A stretch of 64,000 bases of DNA from the NCBI GenBank assembly GCA_014529385.2, contig CM043971.1, forward strand, positions 84,549,340-84,613,339, read 5' to 3'. Shown here one piece after another: positions 12,553-23,046 of this stretch. The translations under genes were made by a program, and so were the position numbers. Every line of letters starts with the position of its first letter. Within the stretch, counting starts at the first letter, position 1. Source of the stretch: Adiantum capillus-veneris (lineage: Eukaryota > Streptophyta > Polypodiopsida > Polypodiales > Pteridaceae). The notes under the pieces are model-generated. The model did not search any database, was not told the origin of the DNA, and was given only the letters and a program-made list of their open reading frames with translations.

Positions 12553-12891
12553 ATGGAAGCAAATGGCATTAAGCGTGGCCGAGGAAAAGGTAAAGAGAAA
12601 GAGGGTGTCCCATCACAGAGTGACCATGGACAAGGCAAGAAGGCAAAGGAGACCAAGGAAGCTAAGAGGACTCGACGTCGTATCAATCTCCAAGACTTCC
12701 CTCTTGGACATGGTATGGCTCCATACAACCTGTTGGAAGACATGCGAGGTAAGGGTCCTGATATCTCATGGCCTCAGTTTCTTGCATTATGCCCACAAGT
12801 TAGGAGGGATTTAACAAAGGCAGTTAGCACTAGGAGAAAGGTAAAAGAGAGTTTTCCTGTTGTAAAAATTGCACAAGTTGAAATGAATTAG
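12553..12891 (+). CDS. Basic N-terminal frame upstream of gypsy pol, ended by a single TAG
   Basis: The 112-codon frame begins with a very Lys/Arg-rich segment (GRGKGKEKEG), followed by NLLEDMRGKGPDISWPQFLA. The latter resembles the region just before protease in Tat-like elements. It ends at TAG 12889-12891, in the same frame as the 1317-codon pol that reopens at the next codon. Either the stop is a recent point mutation (one change from CAG) or the element relies on readthrough. No zinc knuckle is visible. Confidence 0.6.
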   Translation: MEANGIKRGRGKGKEKEGVPSQSDHGQGKKAKETKEAKRTRRRINLQDFPLGHGMAPYNLLEDMRGKGPDISWPQFLALCPQVRRDLTKAVSTRRKVKESFPVVKIAQVEMN

Positions 12892-15800
12892 GACATTACA
12901 CCGGTGCTAGACTGTTACATCAAAGGAAGATTGGTTAGGAAAGGTCTAGTGGATGGGGGTGCACAAATTTGCATCATGACAGAGGGACTCATGCAAAGAC
13001 TAGGCATGCACATCCAGGAGACACCTGAAATCAAAGTCAAGATGGCAAACAATAGCAAGGCTAGGTGTGTAGGCATTTGTAAAAATGTCTTTGTAGAGGC
13101 CTTTGGCATTAAGAAAGCGGTGGATTTTTATGTTATGTCGACCAAGGGAAGTGGTTATCCATTTATCCTAGGAAGACCATGGCTAATGAAAATGCGAGCT
13201 TTGCAGGATTGGGAGAGTGGGAAATTAATTTGCAGGAATGACAATCATAAGAAGGTTGTCTTTGACATGAAGGAGCAACGCCAAGAGGAGCTCCATGAAG
13301 AATCATCTCAAAGTGAGACGGAAGAAGGTTGGGCCGATAGCACTTCAGAAGAAGAAAGTAGCGGCAGCATTACTGAAGAGGAGTCTTCCATCGAAGTCAT
13401 GGGGGTAAGGTTTAAGCCAAGCAACCAAGAGACCTCTTGTCAAGGCTTGGAGGAGGTAGGTCCTCAAGAGAACGAAGGTGTTCAAGATGAAGGGATGCTG
13501 GAAGGTATTCTATCAACAACACTTACAAAGGATGAAAGAGAGGAGTTCAAATGTGTGCTAAGGAAATTTCCTAGGATTTTTGCTAAAGACTACACCGATG
13601 TGCGTGGAGTAGATGCTGTTCAACACAATATTGAGTTGAAGCCAGAGGCCACACCTAAAGCTCAGAAGCTACGAAGGCTAGGAGTCATTAAGGAGCAGGC
13701 TCTACTTAAGGAGGTAAGAAAGCTTCTAGCAGCAGGTTTCATTTATCCAGTGGAGAATTCAGAGTGGGTCTCTCCCGTTGTTGTCACTCCTAAGAAAAAC
13801 GGCAAGCGGAGGGTGTGTGTGGATTATCGTCCACTTAATGAGGCAACAAAAAGAGATCACTTTCCCCTCCCATTTCAGGATGAGATACTAAATGAAGTAG
13901 CTGGTCATGAGAAGTACACTGTGTGTGATGGCTACTCGGGTTACTTTCAAATAGGTATCGCATTGGAGGATCAATTGAAAACAACCTTTGTCACTCCTTG
14001 GGGTTGTTATGCTTTTAGAGTCATGCCATTTGGTCTGACAAATGCTCCTGCAACATTCCAACGTTTCATGAACATGGTGTTTCAAACATTCTTTGGAAAG
14101 TCAATTAGGGTGTTCATCGATGATTTCTGTATTTATAGCTCAAAATCATTGCATCTACAAAGGGTAGAAGAAGGTTTAAAGAAGCTCTACGATATGGGAG
14201 GTCAACTCAACCCCGACAAGTGCCACATAGGTGAGGATGAAGTGATCTTGCTCGGTCACAAGGTTTCCTATAAAGGCATTGAGGTGGATCCTTCAAAGGC
14301 AAAGGCTCTTATTGAGCTCCCATCACCAAAGAGTCTTAAGGAGGTCATCTCTTTCATTCAGAAGGTGAAGTATATGTCACGCTTCATTCACTTAGCCTCG
14401 GAGTTGCTTCATCCTTTGCAAAAGTTGACACAACAAGTAGAATTTGCATGGTCTGATGAGCTTGAAGAGTATTTTTGTAACATTAAAGTCATTTTGTCAG
14501 AGCTACCAACACTCATGCCTCCTTGTTGGGAGTACACATTCTTTGTTAGCTCTAGTGTTGGAAGGGAAACAATTGGTGCTGTGTTGCTACAACAAGATCC
14601 CCACAGTACAAGGATGCGACCCATCTACTTTGCTAGTAGGGTCATGAATGCTTTGGAGAGAGACTACACAGAAGCAGAACTCATGATGCTTTCTCTCATG
14701 TTTGCGGTGAGAAAGTTTAGATCCTACCTGCTACCAAAACCTTTTGTAATTCTCACTGCAGAAAATTTGTTCCCTTGGGTGTCATCTCAAATGAATCTTA
14801 GTACTAGGATCTCAAAGTGGATTATGGAGTTGCAAGAGTTTCAATACTCTTTCAAGGTAGAAGATAGTGTGCGTGCACAATTGGCAAGGATTCTCACTTA
14901 TAGGGTGCACGAAAAGGAGATTAAGGTGCCTGAAGTAAAGACCCTACCATTGCCACCACCAAAAAGTATTCCTAATGCTTTTACCTTGTTCTTTGATGGA
15001 GCTTTTCGTCGAGCCACAGGGAAAGCAGGGGGAGGGCTAGTGTTGCTCAACCCAAGTGGAGAGGTGGTCATGAAAGAGAATTTCAATCTACCAAGTTCAG
15101 CTAGCAACAATGGAGCAGAATACGACACACTACATCATGGTGTGAAGATGTGCATTGGCCAAGGGATAAAACGTCTCATGGTAAAGGGAGATGCACTTCT
15201 CATTGTTAAACAGATTTTAGGCATTTGGGCATGCAAGAAGGAAAGCTTAAGGACAAAAGTTCATGCCATTCGTAGGATGTTTAATCAGTTTGAAGAAGTG
15301 CAACTATATCATATTCCTAGGAAACAAAATGAAGATGCCGATTTACTTGCACAGCAAGTAGTTACATGTGTTGAGAAAGAAGTGCAGGTCATCATGGTGG
15401 CAGCAACTGTCAAGCAACCGAGATACCAGGGATTGGAGTCATTGACTCCCATTATTAGCTACATTTTGGAGGGCGAGTTTCCACAAGACTTCACGAAGGC
15501 TCAGAAGAGGAGACTCATGAAGAAGGCAAGCATGTATCTCTTCCTAGACGTCTCCCTCTATCAAAGAGGGAGGGATCAAGTATGCAGAAGAGTACCAACT
15601 ATTGAGGAAATTCCAGCCATTCTAAAAGGTTTGCATGAAGAAGCATGTGGTGGTCATTTTGCCCAAGAATTAACTGTGAAGAAGATTTTGCTTGCGGGGT
15701 ATGTTTGGCCAAGTCTGCATGTGGATGTCCAACATTGGTGTAAAAGTTGTCACAATTGTCAGGTAAATGGGAATAGAAGATTGTTTTATGGTCCAAGGCA

Positions 15801-16857
15801 AATCGTGCTTGCAAATGGACCCTTTGAAAAGTGGCGCATTGATGCTATGGGTCCTCTGCCTAGGACAAAAAATGGTAAACTCTACATTCTAGTGGCTATA
15901 GACTATATGACTAGGTGGGTGGAAGCACAAAGTGTGGCAAAGGTAAATGAGAAGACAGTGAGCAAATTCGTCTACACTCACATTTGTTGTAGATTTGGCA
16001 CACCTTTGGAGATTGTTTCTGATAATGGTCCAGGGTTTAGGAAGGGATTGCTCACAGAAGTCTGTGAAGAACTTCACATTCTACATCATCACAGTACACC
16101 CTACTATCCCCAATCAAATGGTTTGGTAGAAAAAGCTAATGGTGTCATTGCAGGCATCATTAGAAAGATGGTGAAAAACAAGACAAAGTTGTGGGATGAC
16201 TTCTTGGATGGTGCATTGTGGGCGTATCGAACCACATATAGGGAAGCCACGGAGTTCACACCATTTCACTTGGTCTATGGTCAAGAGGCTTTACAGCCAA
16301 TTGAACTAAACATTCCAACAATGCGACTTCATGGCAAATCAGCACAAGATGATCAAGAAGCATGGATGGATCGACTTCTTACCTTAGCTGAGCTTGAGTG
16401 GAAAAGAGAAGCAGCATACGAGTGCTACAAGAGGAAAGCTATGCAGGCGAAGGAGAAGCTTGACAAGAAACTAAAGGACAAAGGCATCAATGAAGGAGAT
16501 CTGGTGCTAAGGTATGACAATCGACTCGATAATCGTTTTGATGCCAAGTTTGAAACTAGATGGCAAGGGCCATACATAGTCAAGAAGGCTTTCAATTCAA
16601 GTTACTATCATCTTATGGACTTGAATGGTAAAGAGCACTCCAGGAAAGTAAACGGGTATCGCTTGAAGCCCTATTTGAGTCGCCTTCTACCAAAGGATCT
16701 ACCAAAGATCTGTCCAAAGGCCGTTGTCTCATGTAAGTATTGTTACATGAAGCATGAGTGTAACTCCAGCCAAAATTCTGAGGGGCCAAACAATGAAGAT
16801 CTTGTCAAGGACTTTGAAGCACTCTCTTTGGAAAAGATGCTCTATGATGGTACATGA
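12892..16857 (+). CDS. Gypsy pol: protease, RT, RNase H, archaeal-type RNase H, integrase
   Basis: The frame is open from 12892; the first Met is at 12904 (residue 1). Protease: VDGGAQ with catalytic Asp17, and ILGRPW at 88-93. Reverse transcriptase about 240-460: VCVDYRPLN, MPFGLTNAPATFQ and FIDD at about 404-407. The first RNase H (about 540-620) has SSSVG where the catalytic Asp is expected, so it looks dead. A second, archaeal-type RNase H starts at FFDGA (Asp697) and keeps its Asp-Glu-Asp-Asp set (NNGAEY, KGDALL, NEDADLL). Integrase has the HHCC zinc region, then Asp980, Asp1040 and Glu1076, a proper D,D35E spacing. The C-terminus holds RWQGPYIVKKAF. There are no internal stops, so the frame may be functional if translation gets past the upstream TAG. 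Confidence 0.9.
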   Translation, partial: DITPVLDCYIKGRLVRKGLVDGGAQICIMTEGLMQRLGMHIQETPEIKVKMANNSKARCVGICKNVFVEAFGIKKAVDFYVMSTKGSGYPFILGRPWLMKMRALQDWESGKLICRNDNHKKVVFDMKEQRQEELHEESSQSETEEGWADSTSEEESSGSITEEESSIEVMGVRFKPSNQETSCQGLEEVGPQENEGVQDEGMLEGILSTTLTKDEREEFKCVLRKFPRIFAKDYTDVRGVDAVQHNIELKPEATPKAQKLRRLGVIKEQALLKEVRKLLAAGFIYPVENSEWVSPVVVTPKKNGKRRVCVDYRPLNEATKRDHFPLPFQDEILNEVAGHEKYTVCDGYSGYFQIGIALEDQLKTTFVTPWGCYAFRVMPFGLTNAPATFQRFMNMVFQTFFGKSIRVFIDDFCIYSSKSLHLQRVEEGLKKLYDMGGQLNPDKCHIGEDEVILLGHKVSYKGIEVDPSKAKALIELPSPKSLKEVISFIQKVKYMSRFIHLASELLHPLQKLTQQVEFAWSDELEEYFCNIKVILSELPTLMPPCWEYTFFVSSSVGRETIGAVLLQQDPHSTRMRPIYFASRVMNALERDYTEAELMMLSLMFAVRKFRSYLLPKPFVILTAENLFPWVSSQMNLSTRISKWIMELQEFQYSFKVEDSVRAQLARILTYRVHEKEIKVPEVKTLPLPPPKSIPNAFTLFFDGAFRRATGKAGGGLVLLNPSGEVVMKENFNLPSSASNNGAEYDTLHHGVKMCIGQGIKRLMVKGDALLIVKQILGIWACKKESLRTKVHAIRRMFNQFEEVQLYHIPRKQNEDADLLAQQVVTCVEKEVQVIMVAATVKQPRYQGLESLTPIISYILEGEFPQDFTKAQKRRLMKKASMYLFLDVSLYQRGRDQVCRRVPTIEEIPAILKGLHEEACGGHFAQELTVKKILLAGYVWPSLHVDVQHWCKSCHNCQVNGNRRLFYGPRQIVLANGPFEKWRIDAMGPLPRTKNGKLYILVAIDYMTRWVEAQSVAKVNEKTVSKFVYTHICCRFGTPLEIVSDNGPGFRKGLLTEVCEELHILHHHSTPYYPQSNGLVEKANGVIAGIIRKMVKNKTKLWDDFLDGALWAYRTTYREATEFTPFHLVYGQEALQPIELNIPTMRLHGKSAQDDQEAWMDRLLTLAELEWKREAAYECYKRKAMQAKEKLDKKLKDKGINEGDLVLRYDNRLDNRFDAKFETRWQGPYIVKKAFNSSYYHLMDLNGKEHSRKVNGYRLKPYLSRLLPKDLPKICPKAVVSCKYCYMKHECNSSQNSEGPNNEDLVKDFEALSLEKMLYDGT

Positions 16858-16870
16858 ATATACCATCATC

Positions 16871-16882
16871 CAGGGGGAGGGC
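16871..16882 (+). other. Polypurine tract of the gypsy element
   Basis: CAGGGGGAGGGC lies immediately before TAT-TGATAGCC, the start of the second LTR. It would prime plus-strand DNA synthesis. Confidence 0.8.
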
Positions 16883-18150
16883 TATTGATAGCCGTTTTTC
16901 GGCTCTTTGTAATTACCACAGTGAGTTACCTCACCCTACCAAAATCACCCAAACACTGTGGCTATCCCTACCATTTCACTGTACATAGGCGTGCGTGAGT
17001 CACAGGACTTTTCCCATATCTTCTTAAAAAACCCTCAATTAGCTAGTCATTGGGCTAGTTGAGCCAAAATAAAAATAAAAAAAATATAAGTATATTATAG
17101 CCCATGCGTATGTAAATATTTCTTTATATATAGGGCCTAAATAAAAGATTTTTTCATAATTATTTTGGTATTTATTTAAATATTTCTACCTAGGTGTGTG
17201 TTATTTATGCTCTGTACATTGCCTCACCATTACCACAATTTTTTCTTACCATTTTTCATACTCTTTATTCCATATAGAAATATTTTCATGTAAGCTTCTC
17301 TTATATTTGGTGTAACTCCACCCCAACAAAAATCCAAAAAAAGTAGTTTTATTTATGTGTATATTTTTTCACTATTTTGATTTTTCCCTTCCTACATCTA
17401 TTTTGTTTTTTTCTAAAAAATTAGAACACCAAAAATATTTATCTTTTTATGGTAGCCTCATAATGAGAGAGATTTCTTTTGACCCCTTTATATTTTTTCC
17501 ACTTATATTATTTATATTTGACATGTACATATTTTTTAGACCCCTCAATATTTGATTTTCTTAGTTGTACTATTCACTTATATCCTAATCTCAACAATAT
17601 CTTCAATTATAGACCTACCAAATAAGGTCAAGGGTAGGTGGCATGCATACATGCACTATGGAGGGCTCACTCTTGGAGGTATTCAAAAGAATCATCCAAA
17701 GAAGGACCCCACAAGGACCTTGTGCAATGGAAAAAAATGGTCGGTTTTGCTGAATTTTTAAAGTTCACTTGCTCTCCGAATTTGAAAAGGTGATACAGAC
17801 AAAAGTTGTAGCTCGTGGGCTGAACTTTTGCCTCAAAGTTTTTCATATTTTTTTGAGCTACGAGCTGTGAGCTATGATTTTTTTAGTGGACCTCAATTTT
17901 CCCATGCTATGCAGCCACACTCTCTCTTCCACTTTATCATTTTCCTCTTTCACACACACTTCTCCACTCATCATCCCCATCTCTCTCACCACTCCTCTCT
18001 GCACACTACTCACCTTCTCCTCAACCTTGAAGAATAAGAGAAACCATGGTGAACTCATACCTCCCACACACAATTCCATTCCAAAATTGACCACCTAGTC
18101 TCATTTTTCCTCCTCCAAATTACCCATATCTATCAAAAAAACCACAAAAT

Positions 18151-18377
18151 TGTTACCATATACATGTGGTAGTGATGTGTGTGAACACACTAGGACCGCC
18201 GGGGCATTTTTTCCCTCTTTAGGAGGTTTTTTCCCCCGCGCATTGTATATATGCCCATCACTCTAGGGCTATCTATCTTTCCATTGCACACTAAGTAACA
18301 CACTCTCTATTGTGTGCCTTGAGCTTCCTTCGTCTTCTCCAAGCTGTGTGTGTTTCTCTGCAACCCTAATTCCAACA
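18151..18377 (+). repeat. 5' LTR of the nested copia element
   Basis: TGTTACCATATACATGTGG to CCAACA, 227 bp. It contains a TTGTATATATG stretch (about 18244), which may serve as the TATA box. Confidence 0.95.
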
Positions 18378-18379
18378 AT

Positions 18380-18391
18380 TGGTATCAGAGC
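18380..18391 (+). other. Primer binding site, tRNA-iMet
   Basis: TGGTATCAGAGC, complementary to the 3' end of plant initiator methionine tRNA, two bases after the 5' LTR. Confidence 0.95.
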
Positions 18392-18739
18392 AGGTCACGT
18401 CCTCCCGGGCTTAGTCGCCAGCTGCTCCAGCAAACGCCTACTCACTTTCTCCGATTTCAGTGAGCTTTGGCGAGCGTTCGCAGGTCGACAAATTTTTTGG
18501 GAGCGCTCGAAGAGCCGGGTCTGCTCAGAATTTTGATTTGGGCTCATTTCGGCCTCCGTTTCCACTATAGGCAGTACTGCACAGGCTATTTCGTCATTTT
18601 GTGCAGATTTTCTGTCAGTATCGTTTTCTGCATAACAGGTGCCTTATAGTCTTCTACGGTTTGTGCTATATAGCACAAGTTGTTCCCGCTCCATTTCTCC
18701 TATTTTCGGGCAGTTTTCACATCAGGTGCAGCATTTACC

Positions 18740-21700
18740 ATGGCTGACAACAACAACACAGATGTGTTCAAGATGTTTGCTGCTGAGGACAGGTTGGATG
18801 GGGACAACTACCCTATGTGGGCTTATATGATGCAACATGTTCTTGTGTCAAAAGGTGTCTGGAACATTGTGCAAGGCATTGATGTACGTCCTGGTTCTGA
18901 AGATGTAGGCGATATTGAGGATGTTGCAGGTCTTGCTGCAAGGATTGCAGCTGTTAGAGTTGTTTTGCCTATGGCAGAACAAGCTCATTGGGATGTTAAG
19001 GATGCACAGGCTCATGCATTGATTGCGTTGTCTGTGAAGCGCACCATTATTCCTCACATCCGTTCAGCAAAATCTGCAAAACAGGCTTGGGATATTCTAG
19101 CAGGTCTTTATGCAAGCCGCAATGAGGCTAAAATTGCTTTGCTGCGTAAAGAGCTAGAGTCGAAGATTATGCATGAGGAAGATGATATGGACACTTTCCT
19201 TGCTAGTGTCAAGGATATCAATGAGCAACTCATTTCTGCAGGTGAAGTCATTTCGGACAGTTCCCTTGTGCAGACTGTTCTTGATGCCTTACCAGATTCC
19301 TACCAGACTTTTGCTAGTACTTGGAGACTCATGACCCAAGGAAATCCTGAAGTTGTCAAGTTTGATGCATTATGCACATTGCTGTTGCAAGAGTCACTTT
19401 CTAGAAAAAACAGGACTAGGCAGCGTGCAGTTGAACAGGCTTTTATTGCTTCTCAAAGAAAGGGTGGTAACAGTAATGCAGCCACTTCTTATGGTTCTGC
19501 TGCGAGTGGCAAAAATTCTGTTCCTAATGCTTCTGCTGGCAGCACTTCGTCTGGCAATTCTGGTGATAAGGGAAAAAAGAAGATGCGTTGCCATTATTGT
19601 AAAGCCAATGATCACTTGATCAAGTCGTGTCCTAAGTTGAAGGCCAAAGAGGCTAAGAAGAAAGAGGGTGGTTCCACTGCAAATGCTGGTTCCACTACAA
19701 ATGCAGCCATTGTTGAGTCTTCTGTGAAAGGAGATTGTGATGCTGATGTTGATGCAGAATGGGCTTTTAGCGCAGAGTGCACTTACAATCCTGCTATCCA
19801 TGATGCATGCTTGTCAGTTGCTGCAGATTCACATGTGTGGTATTTCGACAGTGGTGCTACAAAGCACATTACCTCACATCGTGAATTGTTTACCTCTCTC
19901 GAGTCTGTCCCTCATGGGAATTCAGTCACTTGTGCCAACAACGCCTCTTATCCAGTTCAGGGAGTTGGAAAGATTGTGCTCACTGCTGCTAATGGCAGTT
20001 CCTTCACACTTGTTGATGCACTTTATGTACCTGGGATCAAGAAGAATCTCTTGTCTGTATCTGCACTTGCTAGACTTGGACTTGTAGTCAAATTTGTGGA
20101 TGACAGATGTACAGTTCATGATCTCAGTTTTGGTGATGAAATTGCTGCATCTGGGCTTTTTTGCCGTGGGCTGTATAAGCTCACTTTGTATGACAAGTGT
20201 GGACAAAATTTTGCAAATGCTGTTGCAGATTCAAGGGCTATTTCAGATGCAAAACTTTGGCATGCACGTTTTGATCATCTGAATTTTGCCAGTTTGCTGC
20301 GTTTGCAGAAATCTGATATGGTTGCTTCTTTGCCGCCTCTTGAAGCACCTGTCAAACATGTTTGTGAAGGCTGTATTCTGGGTAAAATGCAGCGTTCTAA
20401 GTTTCCAAAGGATGGTTCAGTCAGGGCCACATGCAGGTTACAGCTTGTGCATAGTGATGTTTGTGGGCCCATGCAAACTCCGTCCTTGGGCAATTACCTG
20501 TACTTCGTGACTTTCATTGATGATTACTCCAGGCATGCATGGGTATTTCCGCTTAAAGCGAAGTCCGAAGTTTTTATGTGCTTCAAACAATTTTTGGCTA
20601 TGGCTGAAAATGTCTCAAAATGTACTATGGGCACCCTCCGTTCCGATCGAGGGGGGGAGTATATGTCTCATGAATTTAATGCATTTCTGGCTAGTCGTGG
20701 GATAAAACACCAATGTACAGTGCCTTATACACCTCAGCAAAATGGTGTTGCTGAGAGGAAAAACAGGTCACTAACGGAAATGGCACGATGTATGGTCAAA
20801 AGTCAGGCTTTGCCGCATTCTTTTTGGCTTGAGGCCATCATGTGTGCCACTTATGTACTTAACAGGTGTCCTACGAAAGCTTTGCAGTCTATTACTCCAT
20901 ATGAAGCATGGCATGATAGAAAGCCTTCTATTGAGCACATGCGTGTTTTTGGCTGTTTGGCATATGCTTTGGTGCCACAAGTGCAGCGCAGAAAATTGGA
21001 TGATAAGGCTGTCAAATGTATTTTTGTTGGTTATAGTGCTGAAAGAAAAGGTTACAGGTTGTATCATCCGCAAACAAAACGTATTCTGGTTTCACGGGAT
21101 GTAGTGTTTGTGGAAGATTCTGTTCAGCCCTTGCTGTCATGTACTAGAGACAGTAATGTAAGCTCACAGGACATTTATGACACTTTGTTGCCTCTTTTCA
21201 GTGGTGGAAATACGAATGTAAGTTCCAATGAGGCAAATGTACAGCCTATGGGGGTTTCTGAAAATGTTTTAGAACAGCCTATTACTGATGCAGATGTACA
21301 TGATGTACTTGATGAGGAAAGGGCTGAAAATGAGCAGGCTAGAGGTATGCCAAAATGGCTGGTGCACACTTTGCGTGACAGTAAATTGGATGCACCTTTC
21401 TCTAGTCGTACTCGTTCAGGCTCTCGCCATGCATCTTATGCATCAGATTGTTATGCTTTGGCTGTGTCTAGTTTACATGATGTTGAGGAGCCTCTGTCTT
21501 TTGATGAAGCACAGAATTCAGAAAATTGGATTGCTGCCATGAAATCAGAATATGATGCACTTATAGAGAATGACACATGGACTTTATGTGATTTGCCTAC
21601 TGGCAAAAAGGCCATTGGTACGAAGTGGGTTTACAAGTTGAAACGCAAGCCGGATGGTGAGATCGATTGCCATAAGGCTCGACTTGTTGCAAAGGGTTAT

Positions 21701-22600
21701 GCACAACAAAAAGGCATAGATTATGAAGAGACTTTTGCTCCCAGTTGTCATATGACTACTGTACATTTTCTATGTGCATTGGCAGCTCATTTTGGTTGGG
21801 ATGTACATCAATCAGACATTGTTACTGCTTTCTTGAATGGTGACATATTTGAGGAAGTTTATGTAACGCAGCCTCGCGGTTTTGTCATAAAAGGACAAGA
21901 GGACAAAGTGTGCAAATGTAAGAAGGCTTTGTATGGGTTGAAGCAATCTCCTCGTGCTTGGTATGAGAAAGCTGACACTCATTTGGTTAAACGAGGCTTT
22001 CGTAACAGTCCAACAGAAAGCACATTGTATGTAAAGCGTGAGGATGATGTATTTCTCATTGTGGTTCTTTATGTTGATGATTTGCTGATCACTGGACCAA
22101 ATGAGAGACATATTGCTGAATTTAAGGCTGATTTGAATGCTACTTTCAAGATGAAAGATTTGGGGCTGTTGCATCATTACTTGGGTATACAGTTTAAGCA
22201 GTGTGATGGTGGTATTTCCTTGTGTCAGAAAAGTTACATAGAGACATTGCTATGTAAGTTTGGACTTGAGGATTGCAAACCTATTGCCACTCCCATGGAA
22301 ACAGGTTTGAAGTTGAGTCTACATGATGCTGGCGATCCTGCTGATGTCACTCTTTACCAAACCGCTGTTGGCTGCCTCATTTATGTATGCAACACGAGGC
22401 CAGATATTCAGTTTGTAGTCTCGCAGGTCAGCAGATTTATGCATAGCCCAGGGTCTAAGCATTGGCAGGCTGTCAAGAGGATTTTCCGCTGCCAGACTTA
22501 CATGCTTTTTCGGACTCAGATTGGGCTGGTTGTTTTGACACACGAGTGTCCACAAGTGGTTTTTGTTTCATGCTTGGCAGTTCATGTATATCATGGTTGA
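18740..22600 (+). CDS. Copia polyprotein: gag, protease, integrase, RT
   Basis: I prefer the ATG at 18740 (ACCATGG context) over an in-frame ATG at 18680. The gag domain is followed by a zinc knuckle, CHYCKANDHLIKSC (about residue 283). Protease has WYFDSGATKH with Asp370. Next come the GAG-pre-integrase LWHARFDHL and CEGCILGKM, then integrase Asp573, Asp636 and Glu672 with perfect D35E spacing. Reverse transcriptase includes KARLVAKGYAQ, YGLKQSPRAWY and YVDD at 1111-1114. After AVKRIFR (about 22488) the frame leaves the conserved sequence and runs 46 codons to a stop at 22600. The RNase H domain continues in another frame, so the full polyprotein is broken by one deletion. Confidence 0.9.
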   Translation: MADNNNTDVFKMFAAEDRLDGDNYPMWAYMMQHVLVSKGVWNIVQGIDVRPGSEDVGDIEDVAGLAARIAAVRVVLPMAEQAHWDVKDAQAHALIALSVKRTIIPHIRSAKSAKQAWDILAGLYASRNEAKIALLRKELESKIMHEEDDMDTFLASVKDINEQLISAGEVISDSSLVQTVLDALPDSYQTFASTWRLMTQGNPEVVKFDALCTLLLQESLSRKNRTRQRAVEQAFIASQRKGGNSNAATSYGSAASGKNSVPNASAGSTSSGNSGDKGKKKMRCHYCKANDHLIKSCPKLKAKEAKKKEGGSTANAGSTTNAAIVESSVKGDCDADVDAEWAFSAECTYNPAIHDACLSVAADSHVWYFDSGATKHITSHRELFTSLESVPHGNSVTCANNASYPVQGVGKIVLTAANGSSFTLVDALYVPGIKKNLLSVSALARLGLVVKFVDDRCTVHDLSFGDEIAASGLFCRGLYKLTLYDKCGQNFANAVADSRAISDAKLWHARFDHLNFASLLRLQKSDMVASLPPLEAPVKHVCEGCILGKMQRSKFPKDGSVRATCRLQLVHSDVCGPMQTPSLGNYLYFVTFIDDYSRHAWVFPLKAKSEVFMCFKQFLAMAENVSKCTMGTLRSDRGGEYMSHEFNAFLASRGIKHQCTVPYTPQQNGVAERKNRSLTEMARCMVKSQALPHSFWLEAIMCATYVLNRCPTKALQSITPYEAWHDRKPSIEHMRVFGCLAYALVPQVQRRKLDDKAVKCIFVGYSAERKGYRLYHPQTKRILVSRDVVFVEDSVQPLLSCTRDSNVSSQDIYDTLLPLFSGGNTNVSSNEANVQPMGVSENVLEQPITDADVHDVLDEERAENEQARGMPKWLVHTLRDSKLDAPFSSRTRSGSRHASYASDCYALAVSSLHDVEEPLSFDEAQNSENWIAAMKSEYDALIENDTWTLCDLPTGKKAIGTKWVYKLKRKPDGEIDCHKARLVAKGYAQQKGIDYEETFAPSCHMTTVHFLCALAAHFGWDVHQSDIVTAFLNGDIFEEVYVTQPRGFVIKGQEDKVCKCKKALYGLKQSPRAWYEKADTHLVKRGFRNSPTESTLYVKREDDVFLIVVLYVDDLLITGPNERHIAEFKADLNATFKMKDLGLLHHYLGIQFKQCDGGISLCQKSYIETLLCKFGLEDCKPIATPMETGLKLSLHDAGDPADVTLYQTAVGCLIYVCNTRPDIQFVVSQVSRFMHSPGSKHWQAVKRIFRCQTYMLFRTQIGLVVLTHECPQVVFVSCLAVHVYHG

Positions 22601-22971
22601 GCAAGAAGCAACCTACTGTGGCCACTTCGAGTTGTGAGGCTGAGTACAGGGCAGTCTTCATAGCTACGGTTGAGTGTGTATGGCTCAGACGCCTTATGGC
22701 TGACTTGGGTGTTGGACAAGACACTGCCAACACTATCTACACTGACAGTCAGAGCGCATTGGCAGTTGCGAGGAACCCAGTTTTTCATGCTCGCACAAAG
22801 CACATTGAGGTGCATTACCACTATGTCAGGGAGAGGCTCTCAGCAGGAGAGATCAGCTTGGCTTATGTGCCAACACAGGACAACCTTGCAGATCTTTTCA
22901 CAAAGGCATTGTCTCGTGAGAAGCTTGAAGCTTTCTGCAAAGCTTTGGGCTTACTCCCCTTTGTGGACTGA
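22490..22971 (+). pseudogene. RNase H domain of the copia polyprotein, out of frame
   Basis: From about 22495 a different frame carries HAFSDSDWAGC, STSGFCFMLG, CEAEYRAV and the C-terminal FTKALSREKLEAF, the normal copia RNase H and polyprotein end (stop at 22971). The usual segment between AVKRIFR and this domain is missing. I infer a deletion of roughly 25-35 codons that is not a multiple of three. Confidence 0.85.
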
Positions 22972-23046
22972 TCCTGTCCTCAGGGCATGGCACTTCCCTT
23001 TACTCATGTGCCAGCTCTCGTTCACCGCATCACTCCACGGGGGATT

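Noticed and set aside
18378-18395. TGGTATCAGAGC as a tRNA-Met gene (also 32282, 62034)
   Set aside because: Only the 12-18 nt complementary to the tRNA 3' end is present, directly after an LTR. These are primer sites. No complete tRNA cloverleaf was found.
19394-22821. Minus-strand frames opposite the copia polyprotein (60-135 codons)
   Set aside because: They are antisense shadows of a conserved plus-strand polyprotein and carry no domain.
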